Assembly: GCA_038258185.1 (NCBI GenBank)
Contig: JBBSQD010000001.1
Location: 26,820 to 90,819, forward strand
Length of the DNA: 64,000 nucleotides
Direction: 5' to 3'
Source: JAIOHN01 sp038258185
GTDB lineage: Bacteria; Chloroflexota; Anaerolineae; Aggregatilineales; Phototrophicaceae
Made by a program: the position numbers and the translations under genes. Below are positions 1 to 9,174 of this stretch, one piece after another (the stretch's first letter is position 1; each line of letters begins with the position of its first letter). Under the pieces are notes generated by a model that was not told the DNA's origin, made no database searches, and saw nothing but the letters and a program-made list of their open reading frames with translations.

Positions 1-1
1 G

Positions 2-1291
2 ACACCGAGTGCTCGCTGGTGGAAGGATATCGAAAAAAGTATTGACACCTGTGCGGCTTTTGTGGTGGTGATGACTCCCGACGCTTATGAATCAGACTGG
101 GTGGAGCGTGAGATTCTGCGGGCGGAGAACCGCAAAAAACCGATTTATCCGGTGCTGGCTGCCGGGGATGCCTGGTCTAGGCTGGCGAATATCCAGTATG
201 AAGACCTGCGAAGCGGACTGCACGCGCAGCTTTCTGACCATTTTATCGGCAGCTTGCAGCGCACCATTGGCAAGACGAAACCGATTGCAATCGACTTTAC
301 GATTGAAGAAGCCGACATTTTACAATTTGGCGCCGATGTGGTCGCGCTTAAATACACACGCAAGCATCATGGAGCGGCGCGTCTGATCGCCGAGACACTC
401 ACGCAAAATGCAGTCGTGCCTGCCAGTAAGGTCAGACCGGCGGTGGGTCATTCCACACTGATCGATACGAAAGACTTAATCGCGGCAAAAAAAGCGTTAT
501 TTGTGGGGCTTCCAAGCCTGTCTGACTTGGGTTACGAAGGCATTCGCGAATTTGCCGCCAATGTGCTTAATATTCTGGCACAGGAAACCCCGCACATTAA
601 ACATCTGTCGATGACCATTCATGGGCCGGGGGCTGGCCTGGACGAGATCGAGGCTTTACTGGCGCAGCTTGGCGGTTATATCGATGCCATGCGCCGCCGC
701 CGGATACCGCTCTCGCTGGAACGTATCAGTATCGTGGAACACAATGCCGGACGTGTGATGCGTATGCGCAAAGCGGTTGAGGAGCATCTGGCAGAGGCCA
801 GTTACGCCAGGCCATTTAAGGACGGTTGGGGCTATCGCATCGCCCCATCGCCGGAAAGTGAAGAACCCGCCCCGCTGGAAGAAGCCGGAACAAAATCCGA
901 GACACGCCCGTTTGCCTATGTGGCGATGTCGCCGAATGCCGAGCTGGACGATCTGTTTTATTATGGCATTCAGGGTGCGGTACACGCGCAGGGGTTGTTA
1001 TGTGTGCGCATCGAAAAAGCGCATTTAACAGAGGATCTGCTGGAACAGGTGAAAGAGCGCATCAGCGAAGCGGCGGTGATCATCGCGGAGTTGAGCAACC
1101 CGGAGCCCAATGTTTACCTGCAATTGGGTTATGCCTGGGGTGCCGGACAGACGGTTTTGCTGGTTGCGCGGGATAGTGATGCCGTGACTTTTGACGCCAA
1201 CACGGCCTGTATCTATTATCAATCCATCAAAAGCCTGGAAAATGCCCTGATGAAAAGTCTGCAACAACTAAAAACCGAAGGCGTTTTTTAG
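2..1291 (+). CDS. TIR-domain protein with macro-like and deoxyribosyltransferase-like domains (5' truncated)
   Basis: The reading frame is open from the window edge, so the true start lies upstream. The first ~80 visible residues are the second half of a TIR domain: a hydrophobic strand ending VVVMTPDAYESDW, then VEREILRAEN, where the second Glu sits where the catalytic Glu of NADase TIR domains lies (as in SARM1), then KKPIYPVL. The middle (about residues 110-270) resembles the macro-like N-terminal domain of leucyl aminopeptidases (ADVVALKY, HHGAARLIAE). The last ~130 residues look like the nucleoside 2-deoxyribosyltransferase-like fold (PFAYVAMSPN, AAVIIAELSNPEPNVYLQLGYA). TIR proteins of this kind often consume NAD in phage defence or serve as signalling effectors. 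That role is inferred here. A methyltransferase follows 43 bp downstream on the same strand. Confidence 0.75.
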   Translation, partial: TPSARWWKDIEKSIDTCAAFVVVMTPDAYESDWVEREILRAENRKKPIYPVLAAGDAWSRLANIQYEDLRSGLHAQLSDHFIGSLQRTIGKTKPIAIDFTIEEADILQFGADVVALKYTRKHHGAARLIAETLTQNAVVPASKVRPAVGHSTLIDTKDLIAAKKALFVGLPSLSDLGYEGIREFAANVLNILAQETPHIKHLSMTIHGPGAGLDEIEALLAQLGGYIDAMRRRRIPLSLERISIVEHNAGRVMRMRKAVEEHLAEASYARPFKDGWGYRIAPSPESEEPAPLEEAGTKSETRPFAYVAMSPNAELDDLFYYGIQGAVHAQGLLCVRIEKAHLTEDLLEQVKERISEAAVIIAELSNPEPNVYLQLGYAWGAGQTVLLVARDSDAVTFDANTACIYYQSIKSLENALMKSLQQLKTEGVF

Positions 1292-1334
1292 TAAGGGCGG
1301 TATGCTTGCCGTTGGTTGACTAAAACTATATGAT

Positions 1335-2237
1335 GTGGAGCGCGGATTGAGCGAACAAACCTATGAGCAGAAATTAGCGGGTGAGGCGGAATTGTGGGGG
1401 GCGGATGCTGAACAGTCCGCATCCACCGTGCCGCCGGACTGGAGTTATCATCAGAATTTGCGCCACAACATCATCTACCATAAGCGCGATATCAACGCCT
1501 TTCTGGAGCACATTCATCCCGGCATGTCCGTGCTGGAACTGGGCAGCGGTTCGGGCTGGCTGACTTTGGCGATGGCACAGCGCGGGGCGGACGCGGTGGG
1601 GCTGGATATCAGCGCCAAAGCGCTCAACGTGGCGCGGAGTTATTACGAATCGATTCAGGCAACGGTAAGTGGCAGCGTGGACTATCGCGTGGAAGACCTG
1701 AACGCGCTGCAATTGCCTGCGGAAACCTATGATGTGATCGCGGTCAAAGGCACCCTGCATCATCTGTTGCGGCTGGATCATGTCATCGGTGAGATGCACA
1801 AAGCGCTCAAGCCGGGCGGCTTATTATGGGTGTCAGACTCCGATGGTGAGGAGGCGTTATCGACTGCGCTGGTCGCCAGTGGCCTGATGTTTGTGCTGCC
1901 CACGCATGTCAGCTACCGCGATAAAATCAGCGGCCTGATTCGCTTTGGCGCACGGGCGCCGGGACGCATTAAAGCCAGTATCGAAGCGGAGGGCTTATCG
2001 CCATTTGAAGGCGCAGGCCGTGAGCATAACTGGCTGCAACTGGTGAATGAGCGATTTGTCGTGGAGCAGCACATTCAATCGCCAGCGGTTACGGGTTACA
2101 TCACGCATCAGGTTAAGCTGCCGGACTGGATCGCTTTGCCGCTGCTGCGCGGTTTGCGCGTGGTTGATCAGGCTTTGGTCAATCTAAAGGTTCTGCATAA
2201 TACGGGCGTGATTCTGTACGCTCGTAAATCCATGTAA
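1335..2237 (+). CDS. class I SAM-dependent methyltransferase
   Basis: A 300-residue protein with a Rossmann methyltransferase core. Motif I is VLELGSGSGWLTLAMA around residue 65, followed by GLDIS with the acidic ribose-binding residue, and motif IV/post-IV is VIAVKGTLHHLLRLDHVIGEMHKALKPGG. The KGTLHHL strand followed by the LKPGGLLWVSD segment is typical of methyltransferases related to UbiE/Methyltransf_11. The substrate cannot be told from the sequence. GTG at 1335 is used as the start. A TTG at 1347 has a GGAG at a better distance and would shorten the protein by four residues. The gene lies just downstream of the TIR protein, but no functional link is evident. Confidence 0.8.
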   Translation: MERGLSEQTYEQKLAGEAELWGADAEQSASTVPPDWSYHQNLRHNIIYHKRDINAFLEHIHPGMSVLELGSGSGWLTLAMAQRGADAVGLDISAKALNVARSYYESIQATVSGSVDYRVEDLNALQLPAETYDVIAVKGTLHHLLRLDHVIGEMHKALKPGGLLWVSDSDGEEALSTALVASGLMFVLPTHVSYRDKISGLIRFGARAPGRIKASIEAEGLSPFEGAGREHNWLQLVNERFVVEQHIQSPAVTGYITHQVKLPDWIALPLLRGLRVVDQALVNLKVLHNTGVILYARKSM

Positions 2238-2340
2238 AGCTACTGGCCGCTTTAATTCTGCTGACGCAGGCTGGGAAATCCGGGCTTTCACACAGCCTGA
2301 TGCGTAGCTGCTGAAAGCCCGTTAAGTTGTCAGTGTGCGT

Positions 2341-3699
2341 TTAGTCGCCAGCGGCCATCTGACGCTGACCAGCTACGATGCGAACGGCGTTTTTGACGAT
2401 TTCCATCGCTTCGTCCAGTTCGGCATCACTGCTATTCAGCGGCGGCAGGAAACGGATGCAATTGCTGTACAGCCCTGCACGGATGCAGATCACGCCGCGT
2501 TGCAGTGCTTCCAGCGTGACATCCAGTGTTTCCTGACCGGCAGGCGCCTTTGATACGGGATCGGTCACCAGTTCCATGAGCATCATCGCCCCCAGACCGC
2601 GTACATCACCCACCAGCGGGACTTCGGCCTGCAGTTCCAGCAAATGCCGCCGGATGCGCTCGCCAACCTGTTCGGCGCGTTGCAAAAAGGCCGGGTCACT
2701 GACCATTTTAATCGCCTCAATCGCCGCGACACACGCCAGCGGATTGCCGCTGTAGGTGCCACCCAGACCGCCGGGATGCGGCGCGTCCATAATTTCAGCT
2801 TTGCCGGTGACAGCGGCTAAAGGCATACCCGCCGCCAATGATTTAGCTATCGCCATGATGTCCGGGGCGATGCCGTAATGCTCAATGGCGAACATTTTCC
2901 CGGTACGGCCAAATCCACACTGCACCTCATCGGCCACCATCACAATGCCATGCTGATCGCAGATTTCGCGGATGCGTTTTAAGAAGCGCGGCGGGGTAGC
3001 GATAAAACCGCCTTCGCCCTGCACCGGTTCGATCACAATCGCGGCCACAGCCGACGGGTCAACCTGGGACACCAGCGCGTTTTCCAAGCGCGTGATGCAG
3101 TCATCCAGATAATCTTCTTCGCTGACCCCCTGAGGGCGGCGGTACAGATTGGGGAAAGGCAGGCGATAAACCTCCGACGCGAACGGACCAAAGCCTTTCT
3201 TAAACAGGCCATACTTGCTGGTCATCGACAGTGTCATATTGGTGCGACCATGATACGCACCTTCAAACACGATAATCGCCTGCCGTCCGGTATATGACCG
3301 GGCAATCTTGACGCAGGTTTCCAGCGCTTCCGCGCCACTGTTCAGCAGCACCGTCTTTTTGGCAAAGTCGCCGGGGGTGATGTCGTTCAGCATCTCCGCG
3401 ACCTGTACATACGGCTCATACGTGCCGACGATGGCGCACAGGTGGATCAGTTTTTCAGCCTGATCTTTCAACGCGCTGACGACCGTCGGCGGACAATGCC
3501 CCACCGCGAGCACGCCAATCCCTCCGGCCAGGTCGAGCAGCACATTGCCATCGACATCGGTCACGGCGGCACCTTCCGCCCGTTCAATCGCAATCGGTGT
3601 CAGCTTGGATGCGCCGCGTGCAGTAGCTGACTCACGCCGCGCCACCATTTCCCGACTTTTGGGGCCGGGCAGTTCTGTGATTAAGTTAATCGTACCCAT
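2341..3699 (-). CDS. gabT: 4-aminobutyrate aminotransferase-type class III aminotransferase
   Basis: A PLP-dependent fold-type I transaminase of 452 residues, expected to move an amino group from an omega-amino acid such as GABA to 2-oxoglutarate in the cytosol. The diagnostic blocks are LLNSGAEALETCVKIAR, FEGAYHGRTNMTLSMT, VADEVQCGFGRTGKMFAIEH, and MAIAKSLAAGMPLAAVTG with the Schiff-base Lys in AKSL. GGTYSGNPLACVAAIEAI matches GabT/PuuE rather than acetylornithine transaminases. The start at 3699 is chosen because AAGGAT lies about 8 bp upstream and the protein then opens with the usual N-terminus. A further in-frame ATG 24 codons upstream lacks such a site. No other gab genes are adjacent, so substrate choice is by family resemblance. 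Confidence 0.88.
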   Translation of the reverse strand: MGTINLITELPGPKSREMVARRESATARGASKLTPIAIERAEGAAVTDVDGNVLLDLAGGIGVLAVGHCPPTVVSALKDQAEKLIHLCAIVGTYEPYVQVAEMLNDITPGDFAKKTVLLNSGAEALETCVKIARSYTGRQAIIVFEGAYHGRTNMTLSMTSKYGLFKKGFGPFASEVYRLPFPNLYRRPQGVSEEDYLDDCITRLENALVSQVDPSAVAAIVIEPVQGEGGFIATPPRFLKRIREICDQHGIVMVADEVQCGFGRTGKMFAIEHYGIAPDIMAIAKSLAAGMPLAAVTGKAEIMDAPHPGGLGGTYSGNPLACVAAIEAIKMVSDPAFLQRAEQVGERIRRHLLELQAEVPLVGDVRGLGAMMLMELVTDPVSKAPAGQETLDVTLEALQRGVICIRAGLYSNCIRFLPPLNSSDAELDEAMEIVKNAVRIVAGQRQMAAGD

Positions 3700-3767
3700 T
3701 TGAATATCCTTTTGTATGCGATACGACAAGGACGTGGCGATGGCTTTAAGACCATAAACCGATAACA

Positions 3768-3800
3768 ACATCGGGACATGGCTATACCATGTCCCGATGT
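3768..3800 (-). terminator. perfect 14-bp hairpin after the SH3b/CARDB lipoprotein gene
   Basis: Arms ACATCGGGACATGG (3768-3781) and its exact complement (3787-3800) enclose a 5-base loop. It lies 77 bp past the stop of the lipoprotein gene and upstream of the aminotransferase start. A short T-rich stretch follows on the plus side and only a weak one on the minus side, so it may stop transcription or stabilise an mRNA end. Confidence 0.6.
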
Positions 3801-3876
3801 GTTCAGGTTTTTACCTGTTTGCGTCTACGTTCCTGCGCTTCATACCCGTCGCCCTCGTCAAAACTGAACGCGCTTT

Positions 3877-5130
3877 TTAACAATCACCCTTACGCAGCGT
3901 GTATTTCAATTCACGCCGGTTGTCATCCTTGTTACCTTCCGGCACCTGATTGTCCGGGTTGATGGTAATGGTGATGGTATGCTCCTCTTCAAAATTAGTG
4001 CTGACCGTGATCGGGATCGGCCCCACGGAAACCGTCTGGTTGGCGTTAATGCCGGGGATCGCGCCCTCGGTGCGGGTCGTATTACCACTCGCCGTATCAA
4101 CCACTTCGATTTTACCACCGCCGTTCCAGCGGTCAGAACCGGCATTGAGCACATCGAACGTAATGTTGAATGTGCGGGCGCAGCGCGGTGGGTCTGGGTC
4201 AAGCCGGATATTACCTGCCACCAGATTGATATTGATGGTGGGGGTGGCCGTTACCGGGACAGGTGTCGGCGGAATGGGCGTATTGGTCACCGGAATCGGT
4301 GTGGGCGGGCCGGGATCGACTGCCAGATTATCGACATTGCCCGAAACCGTCATCAGGCTGGAGAATACCCAGCCTTCGCCATTGTAGTATTTCACCTTGT
4401 ACCAGCTTCGATCCGGACTCACAGCCAGGACTTCGCTGGTCTGGTTGGCGGCAAACGAGCCGATGGGCGGCTCAAAGTTGGTGCCGGGGCCGCGCCGGAC
4501 ATTGACACCTGTGGTGAATGTGCCAGTGGGCACGCTGGGGGTATTGGTCGCCTCAGGGGTAGGTTCCACCGTCGGTTCTGACGGGGTTTCGGTGGCTGCC
4601 GGTGCTGCGGTGTTACTGGTTTCCGGCTCATTGCCAACCGCAGGCGGTGGCCCGGTCTGTGTTTCTTCAGTGGCTTCGGGTTCTTCAGTCTGTTCAGAAT
4701 TGGAGCCGCCGACCTGACTCACCACATTCACGCTGACCGTGGCTGGTTCGCTGGCGACTTCACCCTTATAGGCGGTTACGCTGATGACGTGGCTGCCGCT
4801 GCCGCTGGCCTGCCACGATTGCGAAACACTGAAAGCGGGCGATCCTGCCGCGTTCGGTGCTTCCAGGCTGGCGATCACGGTATCATCCACCGCGACTTCC
4901 ACCAGGGTGACATCCGCCCCGGCAGTACTCACGCGTGCCTGAATATTGACGCCCACGCCATCCAGAAAGGCGGCATTGGGCAGTGGTGATGCAATTACAA
5001 CTACAGGCGGCCCGTCCACGACCTGCGGAATATCTTCCGAAGTCGTGTTTAAATTACAGGCTGCCAGCGTCAGTATTAACATCAGCCAGATTAAATGTCG
5101 GCATCGTGCCAACAATGTGTTTCGCATCAT
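3877..5130 (-). CDS. lipoprotein with Ig-like, SH3b and CARDB-like domains
   Basis: A 417-residue secreted lipoprotein. The N-terminus is a type II signal peptide with lipobox LAAC. An Ig-like beta domain follows (about residues 40-135), then a Glu/Thr/Pro-rich linker, an SH3b module (TTGVNVRRGPGTNFEP to EGWVFSSLM), a second Pro/Thr linker, and a CARDB-like domain (NITFDVLNAGSDRW, DNQVPEGNKDDNRRELKY) ending in Cys. This layout fits an envelope-anchored protein that holds binding domains away from the membrane. The start at 5130 (first of two adjacent ATGs) has GGGAG six bases upstream. SH3b domains often bind peptidoglycan or peptides, but no ligand can be named. A terminator-like hairpin lies downstream. 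Confidence 0.85.
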   Translation of the reverse strand: MMRNTLLARCRHLIWLMLILTLAACNLNTTSEDIPQVVDGPPVVVIASPLPNAAFLDGVGVNIQARVSTAGADVTLVEVAVDDTVIASLEAPNAAGSPAFSVSQSWQASGSGSHVISVTAYKGEVASEPATVSVNVVSQVGGSNSEQTEEPEATEETQTGPPPAVGNEPETSNTAAPAATETPSEPTVEPTPEATNTPSVPTGTFTTGVNVRRGPGTNFEPPIGSFAANQTSEVLAVSPDRSWYKVKYYNGEGWVFSSLMTVSGNVDNLAVDPGPPTPIPVTNTPIPPTPVPVTATPTININLVAGNIRLDPDPPRCARTFNITFDVLNAGSDRWNGGGKIEVVDTASGNTTRTEGAIPGINANQTVSVGPIPITVSTNFEEEHTITITINPDNQVPEGNKDDNRRELKYTLRKGDC

Positions 5131-5224
5131 GAGAAACTCCCGGTATATACAGTGCATAACCAGAAGAATCTAGCGCACCAGCGCGAAATATGCGAGTTGC
5201 AACCTTGCAACGTAGAGAAATCGT

Positions 5225-5494
5225 TTACTGGGCAGTGAGGAAACCGACTTCCTGCACATCGACCCGTACACCCTCCAGTGACTTCGGACAGATGTCTTCT
5301 GGTGCCAGTTCAGCTTCCGGCAGCTTTACACTGACCAGCACCACCACCGCGATGTTATCGGTGTATTCGCCATTGATCTTCGCCAGACCCACCGCCGTGC
5401 CCTGCACGTTGGCTTTATCTAGCAATTCGCCTGTATATTTCGACTGGACTTCGGTTGCATGCCGGGTCTGTTCTTCAGCAGATGAGGTCGACAT
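5225..5494 (-). CDS. stand-alone copy of the N-terminal domain of the neighbouring trypsin-like protease
   Basis: An 89-residue protein without a signal peptide. It aligns along nearly its whole length with residues 1-85 of the protease encoded at 7915-9000. Both share ELL/ELM-K-NV-G-AVG, then VVVLV--KLP, then P---(D/E)GVR-DV-EVG(F/Y)L. The protein has no protease domain, so it could be a separate inhibitor or chaperone-like pro-domain, or a binding module in its own right. The start at 5494 has GGGAG six bases upstream. The gene is divergent from the WD40-like gene, and an AT-rich 211-bp spacer lies between them. Confidence 0.7.
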   Translation of the reverse strand: MSTSSAEEQTRHATEVQSKYTGELLDKANVQGTAVGLAKINGEYTDNIAVVVLVSVKLPEAELAPEDICPKSLEGVRVDVQEVGFLTAQ

Positions 5495-5705
5495 ATTGAT
5501 CTCCCATAAGAACTTGTGTGAACGTATAGAGGGTAAATGACCGTTTTTAGAAATATATTTAACAGTATATACTCCTATTCAGCCCACTCCCAATACATTA
5601 ATTATATATGCCTATACAAGGGAACCCAACCGAGACAGTTTGAAAGCAGGGATTAAGGTATACTTTGTCTCTGCCTTTAATTTAAATTGTAAGGTTGAGT
5701 GTGAA
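5495..5705. promoter_or_regulatory. AT-rich divergent intergenic region
   Basis: The region separates the 89-residue protein (minus) from the WD40-like protein (plus). It is clearly AT-rich, with TATATA and TATACT stretches near 5565-5575 that could serve as -10 elements, but no convincing -35 partner was found. No gene is seen. Confidence 0.3.
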
Positions 5706-7787
5706 ATGATCCGAGGGTTATTGTTTATTATCCTACTCATGTTGTTTCCCTTTAATTCTAGCGAAGCCGTTAGTTTAACGGACAGCGAACTTACTTGTTC
5801 TGCGAGTGGTGCGTTAGGCGAAGTTCAAAAACTCGGAACTGGACGCGCATACAGTATTGACCTTGAGCCAAATGGGCAGAGGTTAAGCGTTGCTACCGCC
5901 AGCGGCATAAAAAGCTATAACACAGAAACCTTCGAACCAGTAGGTATCTCGATAGAGACTGGCTCATCAGGCAGCACAGTGATTGCATGGTCGCCAGATG
6001 GCTCCCGGCTTGCTGCATACATTGACCCGTCCCAGGGAGTGCGTATTTGGGATGCGACAGGGAGCATCTTAACCCACTTACCAGCCAACGACGATCCGAT
6101 TTTCCCTGTGTTTGGGCTAGCCTGGTCACCTGACAGCGTTTATGTCGCAACGATGAGTAATTCTACGTTTAGAGTTTGGCATGTCGAAAGTGAAGAAAGC
6201 GTTTATGAGCAAAGATACATTTCAACTTTGCCTAGCTATCCCTTAAAACCCAACAGCATCGTATGGTCACCTGATGGAACTCAATTAGCTGTTATTAGTC
6301 CAGATCGACCAGGTGCAGTGCAAGTTCTGGATACGAAAACATGGCAATTAAGCCAAGTGATAGAAACATCCCTAAACGAGATATACGCGCTGGCTTGGTC
6401 TACAAATGATCGTTTAGCGGTGGGCGGGAGTGGAACTGAAATTGAGTTGTGGGATACATTAGATTGGCAGCAAATCTCTCGTTTCCAAAGTGATGTAACG
6501 CTTGTTTTCAGCCTGACTTGGTCACCTAATGAAACTTTTCTCGCTGTTGGAGGCGACGGAAACTCGATTTATGTTTATGGCGCGGTAGATGGAATGCTGG
6601 CCTATGAATTACCCCAGCATGATTGGATCACTTCCGTAGAGTGGTCATCTAACCCAAATTTACTGGTTACGCTGGGTAGAGACGGAAGTGTGTATTTTTG
6701 GAATAGTGAGAGGAGACAACTTCTTTCGACTTTAAAACATTATTGGTCGCTTGGACAACCTGTCTGGTCGCCTGATGGAAACTTGCTGGCGGCTCTTTCC
6801 ACTAAAGGCGATCAAACGAATGTTTTAGCCCAGGAAAGTGTTGTGCAAATTTGGGAGGTAGCTTCTAAAAAGCAAATTGCTATATTAACGCGGGATAGCA
6901 ACAGCTCTGTTTATGATTCTCTTGCTTGGTCACCGGATGGAACAAAACTTGCGGCTGCATCTGGTGGTTCAGTACAAATATGGGATAAAGACGCTAATTG
7001 GAAGGTCACTCAGTTTGAGACAGGCGAAGACGTTATTCGAAATTTGGTCTGGTCATGGGATAGCACGCAGCTAGCGACCGTAGGCGATGATGGCAGATCA
7101 ATCGCTCCACGAGTAGCCCCAATAGGGAACAAAGTTGTTTTGTGGGATCCTGAAACAGGCACCCTGATAGAACGATTAGCTGAGGTCAAAGCCCAAGCTA
7201 TTCCAGTTTCAACGCCTGAAGGATGGTATGTAGCGCTCAGTAATGCAGATAGAGTATGGGTTTTGGAACCTGTTGGAAAAACCGAAATTTTTAGTCTTGA
7301 GAACGCATATCTGGTGGATTTTGTGGTTACATCCAACACACAACGTTTGGCGACACTGAGCTTAGACACCGATAAAACACTGCTTGGGGTGTGGGATATT
7401 CGTAGTAGTAAAGAATTACTACACCTAGAAGGCGATTATGTCACCTCAGGTGATTTGTCTGCTCGAGGAAATCTATTCACAGCCCACACAATTTTTAATA
7501 CTCTGGAACTGTGGGATGTACAACTTTCGGAGCAACTTTTCACTGAAAAAAACCTGATTGATGAATCCGCATGGCCACCAGATGAGAACTGTCTTGCAGT
7601 TGCTACTGTCTCAGATGAAGACTTAGAGTCTATGATCGAAATTTGGAGTCTATCTGAAAAACAACCTATTGCTCAAGTCATTCATTCTACACCTTCTACG
7701 GGTCTATCCTGGTCCCCGAATGGATCAGATCTTGCGATTGCAAATGTAGATGGCACAATACAAGTTCTGGAGGTTGTTCCTGAGTAA
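5706..7787 (+). CDS. secreted WD40-like beta-propeller protein
   Basis: A 693-residue protein with an N-terminal signal peptide (MIRGLLFIILLMLFPF) and about a dozen repeats. Each repeat carries the blade signature W-S-P-D-G followed by LA, for example AWSPDGSRLAAY, VWSPDGTQLAVI and AWSPDGTKLAAA, often with a V-x-I/L-W strand end. This predicts one or two beta-propellers acting outside the cytoplasm, probably as a binding scaffold. No catalytic motif is seen. ATG at 5706 is chosen because it places the signal peptide at the start. An in-frame TTG 22 codons upstream would bury it. Base composition is about 45% GC by eye, against about 57% in the flanking genes, and codon use is visibly more A/T-ending, which suggests recent transfer. 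Confidence 0.82.
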   Translation: MIRGLLFIILLMLFPFNSSEAVSLTDSELTCSASGALGEVQKLGTGRAYSIDLEPNGQRLSVATASGIKSYNTETFEPVGISIETGSSGSTVIAWSPDGSRLAAYIDPSQGVRIWDATGSILTHLPANDDPIFPVFGLAWSPDSVYVATMSNSTFRVWHVESEESVYEQRYISTLPSYPLKPNSIVWSPDGTQLAVISPDRPGAVQVLDTKTWQLSQVIETSLNEIYALAWSTNDRLAVGGSGTEIELWDTLDWQQISRFQSDVTLVFSLTWSPNETFLAVGGDGNSIYVYGAVDGMLAYELPQHDWITSVEWSSNPNLLVTLGRDGSVYFWNSERRQLLSTLKHYWSLGQPVWSPDGNLLAALSTKGDQTNVLAQESVVQIWEVASKKQIAILTRDSNSSVYDSLAWSPDGTKLAAASGGSVQIWDKDANWKVTQFETGEDVIRNLVWSWDSTQLATVGDDGRSIAPRVAPIGNKVVLWDPETGTLIERLAEVKAQAIPVSTPEGWYVALSNADRVWVLEPVGKTEIFSLENAYLVDFVVTSNTQRLATLSLDTDKTLLGVWDIRSSKELLHLEGDYVTSGDLSARGNLFTAHTIFNTLELWDVQLSEQLFTEKNLIDESAWPPDENCLAVATVSDEDLESMIEIWSLSEKQPIAQVIHSTPSTGLSWSPNGSDLAIANVDGTIQVLEVVPE

Positions 7788-7834
7788 ACTCCAAATAAAG
7801 ATTGAAGCTTTTAGCCTTCACCCTAAAAATACTA

Positions 7835-7863
7835 GGAGCACACAAAAATGCATTGTGTGCTCC
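7835..7863. terminator. bidirectional hairpin between convergent genes
   Basis: Arms GGAGCACACAA (7835-7845) and its complement (7853-7863) form an 11-bp perfect stem with a 7-base loop. It lies between the converging WD40-like gene and the protease gene. No long T run is present, so termination efficiency is uncertain. Confidence 0.6.
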
Positions 7864-7914
7864 CAAGTTTGCCACTGGTATAGTCCTCGCTACGCAGTAA
7901 AATGGCCGCTGAGT

Positions 7915-9000
7915 TTAGATATTGATCGCCAGTTCGTTCAGCACGACATCAATCGGGCTAAAAATGGTCGCCTGGGTGGAACCGGCAAACAGCAGGCCGA
8001 CAGCCTTATTTTCCGCCCCATCGACAATCAATGAGCCTGAATCACCACCCTGGCTCATGGCCGTGGTGATGACCTGTCCCGTAAACCGCGCGGATTTTGT
8101 GCCATAAGCGATATTCACGGTGGCATTTAAGAGCGTGACGGTGCCTTGCGTCAAACCCGTTGTGCGGCCACTTTTGCGCACGGCCTGGCCCAGAGACGCG
8201 GTCTTGGTGCCACTGACCTGGCCGATTCCCAGAATTTCGCCCGTGAACATATTGGGGTCAATCGGTTTTGCCAGCGCAGCATCCACCAGATTATCCACAG
8301 CCTGCGTCGTGACGCCCGGCGTAGCGGTTTTAGGCTCTTGTTTCACCACGGTAGCGACCTGATTGCCAGACCCTAAAACTCCGCCGAGGGCATTAATCAG
8401 GTTGACCAGAATCAGTAAGCAGCCGCCATCGCCGGGAGGGGTGGGCGGGAGTGGCCCCGGCGTGACGGGATCAGGGTCGCCGGGGAAGCGGATCGTCACA
8501 AAACGCTGCAAACGTGCGACCACATCCGCTGGATTCTGGCCGCCATCGGCTGCACCCGGCTGTAAAATGGGATCGCCCACCTGAGAATCATTGCTGTTCG
8601 CCAGCACATGATTGTTCGACAAAATCAGCTTTTCGCCCGTGATGCGGTCGGTCACGATGGTGCCCAGTGTGCCGGCTGTAATTTTGTAGTGGCCGATACT
8701 CACACCGCTGGGGATGGTCGGGCGAAAACGCGACCGGGGATTATTGGCCTGGAAAGCCCGCAGATAACCCACTTCGTAGACATCGGTGCGCACCCCATCC
8801 ACCTGCCTGGGGACGACATCAGCAGCGGAGAGTGCAGCCATCGGCAGTTTTTGTTCGACCAGTACCACAACCGAAACTTCGCCGCTTGCGGCAGTTTTAT
8901 CGTCTTTAAAGCCTACTGCTACCCCGACAACATTCGACTTTTCCATTAACTCGTTCTGGATAGCCGCCTGTACCTGAAATGCGTCCTGCTCATTCGCCAT
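7915..9000 (-). CDS. trypsin-like serine protease with N-terminal pro-like domain
   Basis: A 361-residue protein. Residues 1-85 form the small domain also found alone at 5225-5494. The rest is a chymotrypsin-fold protease in which the triad can be read: His in LSNNHVLAN, Asp in VDAALAKP, and Ser in SQGGDSGSLIVDG. A Pro/Gly-rich insertion with a hydrophobic stretch interrupts the fold around residues 170-210. There is no signal peptide, so it either acts in the cytosol or leaves by an unrecognised route. The start at 9000 has GGAG just upstream. The N-terminal domain is likely regulatory or structural, given the free-standing copy nearby. Confidence 0.83.
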   Translation of the reverse strand: MANEQDAFQVQAAIQNELMEKSNVVGVAVGFKDDKTAASGEVSVVVLVEQKLPMAALSAADVVPRQVDGVRTDVYEVGYLRAFQANNPRSRFRPTIPSGVSIGHYKITAGTLGTIVTDRITGEKLILSNNHVLANSNDSQVGDPILQPGAADGGQNPADVVARLQRFVTIRFPGDPDPVTPGPLPPTPPGDGGCLLILVNLINALGGVLGSGNQVATVVKQEPKTATPGVTTQAVDNLVDAALAKPIDPNMFTGEILGIGQVSGTKTASLGQAVRKSGRTTGLTQGTVTLLNATVNIAYGTKSARFTGQVITTAMSQGGDSGSLIVDGAENKAVGLLFAGSTQATIFSPIDVVLNELAINI

Positions 9001-9154
9001 GTCATGTCTCCTTGATTACCATCTTCTTGCTTATTGGGGTCTATGCCAGTTTTATGCGCTTTATCTACAATTCATCCATAATAACAATGGGATTCTGATC
9101 CCTTACAAACTATTGTAGCACGGGCTAGGATCCTGTGCTGGTCGCAGACAAGCT

Positions 9155-9174
9155 AACAGACTCATGAGTCTGTT
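9155..9174. promoter_or_regulatory. perfect 20-bp palindromic operator candidate
   Basis: The site is AACAGACTCA followed by its exact reverse complement. Its right edge overlaps by two bases the -35 hexamer of the promoter at 9173-9201, a classic position for a repressor or activator dimer. The cognate regulator is not known. Confidence 0.5.
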
